Assembly (NCBI GenBank): GCA_020634615.1
Contig: JACKBI010000015.1
Location: 62,001-126,000, forward strand
Source: Anaerolineales bacterium
GTDB taxonomy: Bacteria > Chloroflexota > Anaerolineae > JAAEKA01
DNA: 64,000 nucleotides
Direction of reading: 5' to 3'
Made by a program: the position numbers and the translations under genes. Of this stretch, positions 18,154 through 25,982 are shown piece by piece. Every line of letters starts with the position of its first letter. Position 1 is the first letter of the stretch. The notes under the pieces were generated by a model. The model made no database searches. It was not told where the DNA came from and worked only from the letters and a program-made list of their open reading frames with translations.

Positions 18154-19056
18154 TATTTGCACCGGTGTGGCTTTGTCGTCCGCGATGATTTCGCGCAGCG
18201 TCACGTCCTCGCCATCGACATCCTCGGGGCGCGGCAGCTTGGCGGCGATGAACAGCCCGCTGGATTTGGCGATGTGGATCACGCCATCGCGCGCCAGCAG
18301 GGCGTCGAAGTGGCGAGTCAGCGCCTCGGCGGACGGCTCGCCATCGGGCATCCACAGCATGCCGCTGGTCGAGAGGGCATAGGCGGCCAACGGTTCCGCC
18401 TCGGTGACCTCCAGGCTGTCCGGGTAGTCACGCCGCTCGACGCGGGCAAACCAGCGCGCCAGTTGCTCAGCGCCGTTTTCCAGGCCAAAGCGTCGCTCCG
18501 GGGCGGGCCGGAGAGCTTCACTGCTGGCAAATGGCGCCACCAGATCGTGCAGTTCGGCCATGTGCCCGTCGCCGTTGGTCGCGGCGTAGAGCCGTCCGGC
18601 CGGCCGCAGCACGCGCCGAATCTCCTGCAAGGCACGCGGGATGTCGGGCACATGATACAGCATGTGGTTGGCCAGCACGGCGTCGAAGGTGTCGTCCTCG
18701 AAAGGCAATGCCTGCGCGTCAGCGGTGCGGAAGGTGAAACGCGGATCGTTGTCGGCCCCGGCCGCCGCCAGATTGGCCCGCGCCTGGTCGATCATGCCGG
18801 GCGACAGGTCGGCCAGGGTGATCTTCCACGTCCCGGACACGCGCGCCAGTTGATCGCACCACAGCCGCGCCGGCCCGCAGCCGATGTCCAGCACCTGCGC
18901 GGCCGCCGGCAGTTGCAACAACTGGTCGAAGTACCAGCGAAACCAGCCAGTCCGGTTGCTGCTGAAGCGCAGATGTACCGCGATGCGGGCGTCCAGGTTC
19001 GACGAGTCGCGGTATTGGCTCTCCAGCAAGTAGGTTTGATCTGTGATTGATGGCAT
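18139..19056 (-). CDS. Class I SAM-dependent methyltransferase (copy A)
   Basis: 305 residues from ATG 19056 (MPSITDQTYLLESQY). This start is preferred because the paralogue at 39302 begins identically (MPSITDQSFLLDSQY). Motif I is VLDIGCGPARLW, motif II 'ITLADLSPGMI', motif III 'FRTADAQALPFEDDTFDAV', and 'NHMLYHVPDIPRALQEI' follows, the standard methyltransferase-11/25 layout. The C-terminal 100 residues are family-specific. The substrate is unknown. A second copy in the same window (38487-39302) suggests duplication. Confidence 0.85.
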   Translation of the reverse strand: MPSITDQTYLLESQYRDSSNLDARIAVHLRFSSNRTGWFRWYFDQLLQLPAAAQVLDIGCGPARLWCDQLARVSGTWKITLADLSPGMIDQARANLAAAGADNDPRFTFRTADAQALPFEDDTFDAVLANHMLYHVPDIPRALQEIRRVLRPAGRLYAATNGDGHMAELHDLVAPFASSEALRPAPERRFGLENGAEQLARWFARVERRDYPDSLEVTEAEPLAAYALSTSGMLWMPDGEPSAEALTRHFDALLARDGVIHIAKSSGLFIAAKLPRPEDVDGEDVTLREIIADDKATPVQISIVT

Positions 19057-19468
19057 GGCGCTCCAATGGTCGCCGCCGGGCACGAGGTGTGTTGTCCGAT
19101 CAGACGCGGGGTGGACGATGACGGTATTCTACCATGCAGAGATGGAGCGCTCAAGCTTGTGCGCCGGGCCCGCCTGACAGATGGAAAGGAGCACAGATGT
19201 TTGCTTCCAGGATCATCTGTGTTTGCTTCTATCTGTGAGAGAAACGAGCGTGGCGGGTGAGTGAAGGTCGAGCAGTTGCTCGCGAGCTTACATTGACTTG
19301 GCGCATTTTGGTGTATAATGGTGTGGCAATGCGGACCTACGGGGCAGATCAGCTTGCACGGCGCCTGGATCGCACAGCGACCGGGATGCCAGGGAGCGGC
19401 CCCGTCCGCGCTGCCGAGAATAACCGAAGACCGCGTTAGCGGACTCTACCACACCCAAGGAGGGTACC
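19057..19468 (+). other. Intergenic region before panB (412 bp)
   Basis: Holds the putative pan operon promoter (19293-19319) and a leader of about 140 bases ending in AAGGAGGG (19457-19464). The leader is GC-rich with several short self-complementary stretches, but I recognise no known riboswitch in it. Upstream of the promoter, between the methyltransferase start and 19290, I see nothing specific. Confidence 0.4.
19293..19319 (+). promoter_or_regulatory. Putative sigma-70 promoter of the pan operon
   Basis: TTGACT (19293-19298) and a perfect TATAAT (19314-19319) are separated by 15 bases, slightly shorter than ideal. Transcription would start near 19326, leaving about 140 bases of leader before the panB GTG. 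Confidence 0.55.
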
Positions 19469-20419
19469 GTGTCTACCACAAGTCCTGTTTCCACCCCCGC
19501 GCGCAAGAAAGTCACCACGCGCACCTTTCGTCAGAAAAAGCTAGCCGGCGAACGCATCACCATGCTGACGGCCTACGACTACATGACCGCAACGGTCGTG
19601 GAGCAGGCCGGCATTGACGCGCTGCTGGTCGGCGACTCGCTGGGCATGGTCGTCCTCGGCTACGAGACCACCTTGCCCGTCACCATGGCCGACATGTTGC
19701 ACCACTGCAAGGCGGTGGCGCGCGGCGCGCGCTCCCCGCTGCTGATCGGCGACATGCCCTTCATGTCGTACCAGATTTCCACCGAGGAGTCGGTACGCAA
19801 CGCCGGCCGCTTCCTGCAGGAGGCCGGCATGGACGCGGTCAAGCTGGAGGGCGGCCGCGAGCGGGCCGACGCTGTGCGCGCCATCTCTGCCGCCGGTATC
19901 CCTGTCATGGGCCACATCGGCCTGACACCGCAGAGCGTCTCCCAGTTCGGCGGCTTCGTCGCGCAAGGCAAGACGGCCGAAGCGGCTCAGCGGCTGGTCG
20001 AGGATGCGCTGATCCTGCAAGAGGCCGGCTGCTTCAGCATCGTGCTGGAGGCCGTGCCCGCGCAACTGGCCGGGCTGATCAGCAGCAAGCTGGACATCCC
20101 TACCATCGGCATCGGCGCGGGCGCGGGCTGCGACGGCCAGGTGCTGGTGATCCACGACCTGCTGGGCCTGTTCGACCGCTTCACGCCCAAGTTCGTCAAG
20201 CAGTACGCACAGCTTCACGGCCCGATCGTCGCGGCGCTGGAAAGCTACCGAGACGAAGTCATCGCCGGGCAGTTCCCCACCGAAGAGCACGGCTTCGCGA
20301 TGAAGGACGATGAGTGGGCAGCCCTGCTGGCGCTGTTGGAGCCGCGCCCGCTGAACGGCGCCGGACCGGCCAGCGAGCAGGTCTGGATGGTCGCCAACGC
20401 GCAGACCGCGCACGCATAG
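19469..20419 (+). CDS. panB: 3-methyl-2-oxobutanoate hydroxymethyltransferase
   Basis: 316 residues; the GTG 19469 start is set by AAGGAGGG 5 bases upstream. It transfers a hydroxymethyl group from 5,10-methylene-THF to 2-oxoisovalerate, giving ketopantoate. Family landmarks: 'ITMLTAYDYMTATVVEQAG', the Mg2+-binding Asp in LLVGDSLGMV and LIGDMPFMSY, the Lys of 'DAVKLEGG', 'GHIGLTPQS' and the catalytic Glu in 'VLEAVPAQLA'. Length is slightly above the usual 260-290 because of an N-terminal extension and a C-terminal tail. First gene of the pantothenate cluster. Confidence 0.96.
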   Translation: MSTTSPVSTPARKKVTTRTFRQKKLAGERITMLTAYDYMTATVVEQAGIDALLVGDSLGMVVLGYETTLPVTMADMLHHCKAVARGARSPLLIGDMPFMSYQISTEESVRNAGRFLQEAGMDAVKLEGGRERADAVRAISAAGIPVMGHIGLTPQSVSQFGGFVAQGKTAEAAQRLVEDALILQEAGCFSIVLEAVPAQLAGLISSKLDIPTIGIGAGAGCDGQVLVIHDLLGLFDRFTPKFVKQYAQLHGPIVAALESYRDEVIAGQFPTEEHGFAMKDDEWAALLALLEPRPLNGAGPASEQVWMVANAQTAHA

Positions 20420-20427
20420 GTCCGCCA

Positions 20428-20498
20428 GTTCGTAGCAGGCACTTCAGTGCTGCCGCGCCGCTGGGAGGTGGACCGGCGATGAATCGCCTGCTACGAAC
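20428..20498 (+). repeat. 71-bp palindromic element with two inner hairpins (panB-panE spacer)
   Basis: Outer inverted repeats GTTCGTAGCAGGC (20428-20440) and GCCTGCTACGAAC (20486-20498) enclose GCACT/AGTGC and GGCGAT/ATCGCC hairpins, so the strand can fold as a cloverleaf. It begins 8 bp after the panB stop. It looks like a dispersed intergenic element rather than a terminator, since no T-run follows. Only one copy occurs here. Confidence 0.6.
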
Positions 20499-20532
20499 CG
20501 GACGCCCGCTTGCGAGAGGTGACGCTCCTTCT

Positions 20533-21528
20533 ATGACTCTCCCCGTGTTGATCGTCGGCAGCGGCGCGCTGGCGAGCTTTTTTGCCGCGCGTCTGGCTGC
20601 CACGGATGCTTCTGTGACGATGCTGGGCGGCTGGCCGGAAGGGGTGGCCGCGCTGCAAACGCGCGGTGTCTGCCTGGTGGACGCGAACGGCGGGGAGCGC
20701 TGCTTTCCCGTGCGCGCCACGGCGGACCCGTCGTCATGCCGCCCGGCCAGCCATGCGCTGGTGCTGGTCAAGTCGTGGCAGACGGCACGCGCGGCGGAGC
20801 AACTGGCAGCCTGCCTGGCAGCCGACGGCATCGCGCTAACGCTGCAAAACGGATGGGGAAATCGTGAGACGCTGCAAGCTCAACTCGGTATGGCGCGGGT
20901 CGCAGCTGGCGTCACCACGCTGGGAGCGACGCTCCTCGGTCCTGGCCGCGTGCGCGCCGGCGGCGACGGCCCGGTCGCGCTGCCACCCGACGAGCGCCTG
21001 ACGCCGCTGCGTGACCTGCTGCGTCTGGCCGGCTTCGAGACACGCGCCAGCGCCGACGTGGACGGCCTGCTGTGGAGCAAGGTGGTCATCAACGCCGCCA
21101 TCAATCCACTGACGGCGCTGCTGCGCGTCCCAAACGGTGAGCTGCTGACCCATCCTGACGCCCGCGCGCTGATGGCAGAAGCCGCGCTGGAAGCGGCCGC
21201 TGCCGGCCGCGTGCAGGGTTTCACTCTGACCTTCGACGACCCGGTGCTGGCCGCGGAGGACGTCGCCCGCCGCACCGCCGCCAACCACTCATCCATGTTC
21301 CAGGACATGCTGCGAGGCGCGCCCACTGAGATCGACGCGATCTGTGGCGCGGTGGTCGAGGCAGGCGAGCAGACCGGCGTACTGACCCCGGTCAATCGGA
21401 CATTATGGCGGCTTGTACGGGCAGCGGTCAACGGTGATCGGTTATCGGTAATCAGTAATCAGACCGGAACTGACACGGATCACGTATCACGAGTCACGAA
21501 ACATGAAAACAGTCACCACACTCGATGA
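20533..21528 (+). CDS. panE: 2-dehydropantoate 2-reductase (ketopantoate reductase)
   Basis: 331 residues from ATG 20533 with GAGAGGTGA upstream; the open frame extends further 5' through the palindromic element and is not used. It reduces ketopantoate to pantoate with NADPH. It has LIVGSGALASFFAARL, the nucleotide-binding GxGxxx motif, 'LLWSKVVINAAINPLTAL' with the catalytic Lys, and 'NHSSMFQDMLRGAPTEID' of the C-terminal domain. The last 30 residues (after RAAVNGD) are encoded by a GTnnTCn heptamer repeat and look acquired. The stop overlaps panC by 26 bp. Confidence 0.93.
   Translation: MTLPVLIVGSGALASFFAARLAATDASVTMLGGWPEGVAALQTRGVCLVDANGGERCFPVRATADPSSCRPASHALVLVKSWQTARAAEQLAACLAADGIALTLQNGWGNRETLQAQLGMARVAAGVTTLGATLLGPGRVRAGGDGPVALPPDERLTPLRDLLRLAGFETRASADVDGLLWSKVVINAAINPLTALLRVPNGELLTHPDARALMAEAALEAAAAGRVQGFTLTFDDPVLAAEDVARRTAANHSSMFQDMLRGAPTEIDAICGAVVEAGEQTGVLTPVNRTLWRLVRAAVNGDRLSVISNQTGTDTDHVSRVTKHENSHHTR
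21434..21498 (+). repeat. Heptamer repeat array at the panE 3' end
   Basis: Heptamers GTGATCG, GTTATCG, GTAATCA, GTAATCA, then GATCACG, TATCACG, AGTCACG in the complementary sense. The array is translated as the end of PanE and occupies the place where the panC ribosome-binding site would be. It is the same family as the arrays at 43434-43524 and 57490-57595. Confidence 0.75.
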
Positions 21529-22342
21529 ACTTTGGGCCGAGCGGGCGAACTTGGCCGGCCCCGTAGGTCTTGTGCCGACCATGGGCTTCTTGCACGAAGG
21601 CCATCTGTCGCTGGTGCGACAGGCACGTGAGGAATGCGCCAGCGTCGTCGTGTCGATCTTCGTCAACCCGACCCAGTTCGGGCCGAGCGAGGATCTGGCC
21701 ACCTATCCGCGTGACACGGACCGCGACCTGGCGCTGCTGCAAGCGGCCGGCACGGACCTGGTGTGGACGCCGACCGTCGAGGTGATGTACCCGCCCGGCT
21801 TCCAGACCTATGTCGAGGTCGAAGGCGTCAGCGCCGGGCTGGAGGGCGAGCGCCGTCCCGGCCACTTCCGCGGCGTCGCGACGGTGGTTGCCAAGCTGCT
21901 TGCAGCGATCCAGCCGCAGCGGGCTTACTTCGGCCAGAAGGACGCACAGCAGACGGTGGTGATCCGTCAGATGAGCCGCGATCTGAGCTTCCCGGTAGAC
22001 GTGGTTATCTGCCCCACGGTGCGCGAGCCGGACGGGTTGGCCATGTCCAGTCGCAATGCCTATCTGCACGGCGACGAGCGCGCCGCTGCTACCGTGCTCT
22101 ACCAGGCACTGACCGCTGCCCGCGCGGCGTTCGAGACGGGCAGCCGCGATGCTGAGACGCTGCGACAGATCATGGCCGCTACCATCGATGCCGAACCACT
22201 GGCGCGCCGCCAGTACGTCTCCTGCGCTGATCCGCTGACGCTGCATGAGCTGGAAGGCCCGGTCGATAGCGCCCTGCTTTCCATGGCGGTCTTCGTCGGC
22301 AGAACCCGCCTGATCGACAACCTGATGCTGGACAACGCCTGA
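21503..22342 (+). CDS. panC: Pantothenate synthetase (pantoate-beta-alanine ligase)
   Basis: 279 residues, usual length. It joins pantoate and beta-alanine with ATP through a pantoyl-adenylate. 'PTMGFLHEGHLSLV' carries the HIGH-like motif, 'FGQKDAQQ' the Gln/Lys/Asp that bind pantoate and ATP, and 'MSSRNAYL' the KMSKS-like loop. ATG 21503 has no Shine-Dalgarno sequence because a heptamer array lies immediately upstream; the 26-bp overlap with panE suggests translational coupling. Confidence 0.96.
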   Translation: MKTVTTLDELWAERANLAGPVGLVPTMGFLHEGHLSLVRQAREECASVVVSIFVNPTQFGPSEDLATYPRDTDRDLALLQAAGTDLVWTPTVEVMYPPGFQTYVEVEGVSAGLEGERRPGHFRGVATVVAKLLAAIQPQRAYFGQKDAQQTVVIRQMSRDLSFPVDVVICPTVREPDGLAMSSRNAYLHGDERAAATVLYQALTAARAAFETGSRDAETLRQIMAATIDAEPLARRQYVSCADPLTLHELEGPVDSALLSMAVFVGRTRLIDNLMLDNA

Positions 22343-22371
22343 TGCGGAGCCCGGCGGCGCGGCTGAGGCGC

Positions 22372-22403
22372 CCTGTCATCTTGTCACCTTGTCACCCTGT
22401 CAT
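22372..22403 (+). repeat. Four tandem octamers (panC-coaX spacer)
   Basis: CCTGTCAT, CTTGTCAC, CTTGTCAC, CCTGTCAT in direct tandem, ending 24 bp before ATG 22428. It is related in style to, but one base longer than, the heptamer arrays elsewhere. Confidence 0.7.
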
Positions 22404-22427
22404 CACCAACAACGGAGGCATTGACAC

Positions 22428-23201
22428 ATGCTGCTTGTAGTTGATATCGGCAACACCAACATCACCCTCGGACTGTATGACGGCGACCAGCCGGGGCCGC
22501 GCTGGCGGCTGGCCACGGCTCACGACCGCATGCCGGACGAGTATGGCATCCAGCTTTTGGGGCTGTTGACGCATAGTCACATCTCGCTGGAGAGCATCAG
22601 CGGCGTGTGCATGGCTTCGGTGGTGCCGCCGCTGACCGGCAAGTTCCAGGAAACCTGCCGCCGCTACCTGCTGCGCGACCCGCTGATCATTGGCGCGGGC
22701 GTCAAGACAGGGGTACGCATTCGCGTTGACTATCCGCAAGGGGTCGGCGCGGATCGTGTCGCTGACGCCGCGGCTGTCAAACACCTTTACGGCGGGCCGG
22801 CCTGTGTGGTGGATTTCGGCACGGCCACCACGTTCGACGCCGTGTCGGCCGCGGGCGACTACCTGGGCGGTGCCATCGCGCCGGGGATCGGCATCGCGGC
22901 CGAGGCGTTGTTTACCCGCACCGCACAGTTGCCGCGCGTCGATCTGGTGCGGCCGCCGGCGGTCATTGGACGCAACACCGTGCACGCTATGCAGTCGGGG
23001 CTGATTCTCGGCAACGTGAGCATGGTGGAAGGCATGGTGCAACGTTTCCGCGACGAGCTGGGGTCAGAGATGAAGGTCATCGCGACCGGCGGTCTGGCCG
23101 AGACCATCGCGCAGGAAACCGACGTGATCCAGATCATCGCGCCGTGGCTGACGCTGGACGGGCTGCGAGTGATCTGGGAGTTGAACCAGAAGGGGAAGTA
23201 A
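22428..23201 (+). CDS. coaX: Type III pantothenate kinase
   Basis: 257 residues, ATG 22428 with GGAGG upstream. It phosphorylates pantothenate to 4'-phosphopantothenate, the first committed step of coenzyme A synthesis. DIGNTN at residues 6-11 is the ASKHA phosphate-binding motif, 'GVGADRVADA' and 'VVDFGTATTFD' the substrate and second phosphate motifs, and 'IAPGI' and 'VIATGGLA' complete the fold. Type III kinases are not feedback-inhibited by CoA. Its place inside the pan cluster links B5 synthesis directly to its use. Confidence 0.95.
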   Translation: MLLVVDIGNTNITLGLYDGDQPGPRWRLATAHDRMPDEYGIQLLGLLTHSHISLESISGVCMASVVPPLTGKFQETCRRYLLRDPLIIGAGVKTGVRIRVDYPQGVGADRVADAAAVKHLYGGPACVVDFGTATTFDAVSAAGDYLGGAIAPGIGIAAEALFTRTAQLPRVDLVRPPAVIGRNTVHAMQSGLILGNVSMVEGMVQRFRDELGSEMKVIATGGLAETIAQETDVIQIIAPWLTLDGLRVIWELNQKGK

Positions 23202-23243
23202 CTGAGAAGTGGAAATGATAGAAAGAAGGGAAAGGAAGTTCTG

Positions 23244-23627
23244 ATGTTGAGAAATGTTTTGCTGGGAAAGATTCATCGCGCGGTTGTGACGGCAGCTGAC
23301 CTGAACTATGTCGGGTCGATCACGGTGGATCCGGTTCTGATCGAAGCCGCAGGCATGGTGTTGTGGGAACGCGTGCAGGTGGTCGATGTGGAAAACGGCA
23401 ACCGGCTGGAAACTTACATCATCCCTGGCACGCCGGGCAAAGGCGAGATCCAGCTCAACGGCGCCGCGGCGCGGCTGGTGTCGCCAGGTGACCACGTGAT
23501 CATCATGAGCTACGGCCTGCTGTCCGAAGAGGAACTGGCCACACACCGGCCGCGGGTCGTGCTGGTGGGCGAAGGCAACTCCATCGCCCGAACCATGCGC
23601 TATGGTGATGATCCCGTGATGCCTTGA
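23244..23627 (+). CDS. panD: Aspartate 1-decarboxylase (pyruvoyl-dependent)
   Basis: 127 residues, the usual size. It makes beta-alanine from aspartate for PanC. The Gly24-Ser25 pair (YVGSITVD) is the self-cleavage site that generates the pyruvoyl group. Lys9, Arg54 and Tyr58, catalytic in characterised PanD, are all at the expected positions. ATG 23244 is preceded by GGAAAGGAAG. Last gene of the cluster, 42 bp after coaX. Confidence 0.96.
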   Translation: MLRNVLLGKIHRAVVTAADLNYVGSITVDPVLIEAAGMVLWERVQVVDVENGNRLETYIIPGTPGKGEIQLNGAAARLVSPGDHVIIMSYGLLSEEELATHRPRVVLVGEGNSIARTMRYGDDPVMP

Positions 23628-23672
23628 CGCGATCATTGGCAGACAACCACCATGTTCGGTCGACACTTCAGA

Positions 23673-23718
23673 TTGATTACTCGTGCAATGCATGATACAA
23701 TCTAGACAGACTAGACAG
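23673..23718 (+). promoter_or_regulatory. Promoter and possible operator of the Phd/PIN pair
   Basis: TTGATT (23673-23678), a 17-base spacer and TACAAT (23696-23701), with an extended -10 TG at 23693. Overlapping the start region are TCTAG (23701-23705) and CTAGA (23711-23715) as an inverted repeat, and CTAGACAG repeated directly nine bases apart. Phd/YefM antitoxins autoregulate by binding palindromes at this position, so this is a plausible operator. AGGAGG at 23717-23722 is the ribosome-binding site. Confidence 0.6.
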
Positions 23719-23728
23719 GAGGATTGTT

Positions 23729-23986
23729 ATGACTCAGCGTTATTGGCAACTTCAGGAAGCGAAGAACAAGTTCAGCCAGGTGGTCGATGAGGCGCTGGCT
23801 CATGGGCCGCAGGTAGTTACGCGACATGGCGTCGAGACGGTTGTCATCATCTCCTACGACGAGTTTCGCAAACGCCGGGTCTCGCAGCAGACGCTTTCTC
23901 AGTTCTTCCGTGAGTCGCCGTTGGCTGACAGTGAGATCAATCTGGAGCGCGACAAGAGCATGTCCAGGGAGGATATCAACCTGTGA
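23729..23986 (+). CDS. Type II antitoxin, Phd/YefM family
   Basis: 85 residues. The N-terminal 'WQLQEAKNKFSQVVDEAL' helix and 'GPQVVTRHGVETVVIISYDEF' strands are the Phd/YefM DNA-binding fold. The charged C-terminus (about residues 55-85) would wrap the toxin. Its stop overlaps the toxin GTG by 4 bp (GTGA). It should neutralise the PIN toxin and, with it, repress the shared promoter. Confidence 0.9.
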   Translation: MTQRYWQLQEAKNKFSQVVDEALAHGPQVVTRHGVETVVIISYDEFRKRRVSQQTLSQFFRESPLADSEINLERDKSMSREDINL

Positions 23987-24408
23987 AGTATCTCCTGGAC
24001 ACCAACATAATTTCTGAGTTGATCTCCAGACAGCCGACTGCACATGTCACCGAGTGGATCGACAGCCTCGATCCGAACAGCGTCTATCTGAGCGTTCTAA
24101 CGGCCGGTGAAATCCGCAAGGGCATTGCCAGGTTGTCTTCCTCGAAGCGCAAGGAAAGCTTGACCTATTGGCTGACAGATGATCTGATGATTCGTTTCAG
24201 CGATCACATTCTCCCTCTTGATGTCGGCGTCATGCTGCTTTGGGGCCAGTTAGCGGGGGAGTTGGCCGCACAAGGCGTGAATCTGCCTTTCGCCGACAGC
24301 CTGATCGGGGCTACGGCGTTGCATCATCAATGCGTCTTGGTGACCCGAAATGAAGCCGACTTTCGCCACATTGGTGTTACCGTGGTCAACCCCTGGAATG
24401 AGTCTTGA
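23983..24408 (+). CDS. PIN-domain toxin (VapC/FitB-like)
   Basis: 141 residues. PIN ribonuclease acidic residues are visible: Asp in 'YLLDTNIISEL', Glu in 'LTAGEIRKGIARL', Asp in 'PFADSLIGATA' and Asp in 'TRNEADF'. 'NIISEL' and the length place it with FitB-like PIN toxins, which pair with Phd-type antitoxins. It would cleave RNA (tRNA or mRNA) when released. The GTG start is coupled to the antitoxin stop. Confidence 0.92.
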   Translation: MKYLLDTNIISELISRQPTAHVTEWIDSLDPNSVYLSVLTAGEIRKGIARLSSSKRKESLTYWLTDDLMIRFSDHILPLDVGVMLLWGQLAGELAAQGVNLPFADSLIGATALHHQCVLVTRNEADFRHIGVTVVNPWNES

Positions 24409-24480
24409 AAGCAACTCGGGATCGAATGGATCTTCCGCGATTGCTGCTCGCTATTTCCTCTCTTTTCTATGCTTAGTCGT

Positions 24481-24509
24481 TTGACAGGCGACTGAGCGTG
24501 CTCTATACT
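24481..24509 (+). promoter_or_regulatory. Strong sigma-70-type promoter
   Basis: TTGACA (24481-24486), 17 bases, TATACT (24504-24509). It lies 76 bp before ATG 24586 and should drive the lipoprotein gene and possibly the aminotransferase behind it. Confidence 0.75.
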
Positions 24510-24585
24510 GGAAATGCATGACCGAAGTGGTCATCGCAATTCCCATTCCTTCCCTCGTTGCTTCTCACCAAGGAGATACCCACCC

Positions 24586-25974
24586 ATGAAGAAAACCCTG
24601 ATCGGCCTGCTGCTCATTCTTGGCATCATCGCAGTCGGATGCAACCAACCAACAGTAGAAGAAGCTAACGAAGCCTTTTGCCAGAGCCTGCAGGCTTTCG
24701 GCGACGCCCTCACCAATCTCGAGACCATCAGCCCGACATCCACCGTCGGCGACCTGAAGGATGCCAGCGCTGAGGTTGACAAAGCCTGGAATCAGGTCAC
24801 CAAGTCTGCCAAACAGCTCAATGAAGTCAAGCTGGACACCATCGATGAATCGTGGAAGAACCTGCGCCGGACGGTCAATCAGGTGAACGACAACGACACG
24901 CTGGCTGCAGCAGCCGCAAACATCGGCGTCGACGTCAAGGAAATCAGGCTCTCGTACGACCAGATTGGCCAGGTAAACTGCCCCGGCATGGCAAACCTGC
25001 CAATGAACGAGGAGCCAACCAACGACACGCAGCAAAGCGCAGCGCCGGCTACTACCGAAGCATCGCCGGCCGCGACCGAGGCTGCGCCGCCTGGCTTCCC
25101 TGGAACATACGGCACCAACCTGACGCTGGCCGGCTCCCAGACGGATATGGTGATGGTGCTCAATGAAGACAGCAGTGTCTTCTTCGTCATACGGCCCACC
25201 GATCAAACCACCGAAACCATTGTATTTGGCCAGTGGCAGGACAACGGCGACGGCACAGCATCGATCGCACTGACCGAGATGCAGGACGGCCAAACGCTGG
25301 CCACGCCGGAGAACTTCTCGTTTCGACTTGAAGGCACTGACCTGGTGGCTTTCCAGTTCGATGAGACCGTCTACGGCGCTGATGGGTTCTCCATGCAACG
25401 CATAGCCGACAGCGCGGTCGCGACAGAAGCAGCCGCCGTGGCCCAGCAGGCCGGCGCAGCCATCACCACCACTGCACCGCTGACCAGCGCCGTTCCCCTG
25501 ACGTCGACGATGCCAGTGACGGCCACCGAAAACACGGCGTTGCCCACCGACCTCTTCAACGTTCCCCCTGCGCCAGTGGCGTCGGATGCGTCAGCAGTGC
25601 CGGAAGCGTCGGCAGAGTCACAGCTGCCGGCCTCGCCGCTGGATCGTACCTGGCAGCTCCAGCAGATCACCCAGACCAGCGGCGTCAACTATACACCTGA
25701 TGACCCGGCCCTCTACACAGTGACATTCAAGGCCGACGGTACGCTGAGCGTGCTGGCAGATTGCAACCCGGGAGTCGGAACCTATCAGGCCAGCGAAAGC
25801 GGCGCGCTGACGATCAATCTCACCATCAGTCACGCCTATTGCGCCAGCGGTTCACTTTCGAACCAGTTCATCAGCTATCTACAGGTCGCGAACTCTTACG
25901 ACGTGCAGGGCGACATGCTGACCATCGGCTTCAGCAGCAACAACGGCACGATGATCTTCGCAGCAGCGCCGTGA
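24586..25974 (+). CDS. Lipoprotein with C-terminal META (HslJ-like) domain
   Basis: 462 residues from ATG 24586, with AAGGAGAT upstream. The signal sequence ends in a lipobox (IIAVGC, lipidated Cys at residue 19). There follow a helical N-terminal region of about 100 residues, a Thr/Ala/Pro-rich linker, a beta-rich middle domain (about 165-265), a second low-complexity linker and a META domain (from about residue 350: LDRTWQLQQI, then LADCNPGVGTYQ). META domains occur in stress-related envelope proteins such as HslJ; exact roles are unknown. It should sit on the outer face of the membrane. Confidence 0.8.
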   Translation: MKKTLIGLLLILGIIAVGCNQPTVEEANEAFCQSLQAFGDALTNLETISPTSTVGDLKDASAEVDKAWNQVTKSAKQLNEVKLDTIDESWKNLRRTVNQVNDNDTLAAAAANIGVDVKEIRLSYDQIGQVNCPGMANLPMNEEPTNDTQQSAAPATTEASPAATEAAPPGFPGTYGTNLTLAGSQTDMVMVLNEDSSVFFVIRPTDQTTETIVFGQWQDNGDGTASIALTEMQDGQTLATPENFSFRLEGTDLVAFQFDETVYGADGFSMQRIADSAVATEAAAVAQQAGAAITTTAPLTSAVPLTSTMPVTATENTALPTDLFNVPPAPVASDASAVPEASAESQLPASPLDRTWQLQQITQTSGVNYTPDDPALYTVTFKADGTLSVLADCNPGVGTYQASESGALTINLTISHAYCASGSLSNQFISYLQVANSYDVQGDMLTIGFSSNNGTMIFAAAP

Positions 25975-25982
25975 GGCGAGCG

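Noticed and set aside
19326..19456. A known riboswitch in the panB leader
   Set aside because: I could not match any conserved core (TPP, FMN, cobalamin, SAM or others); only generic GC-rich complementarity is visible.
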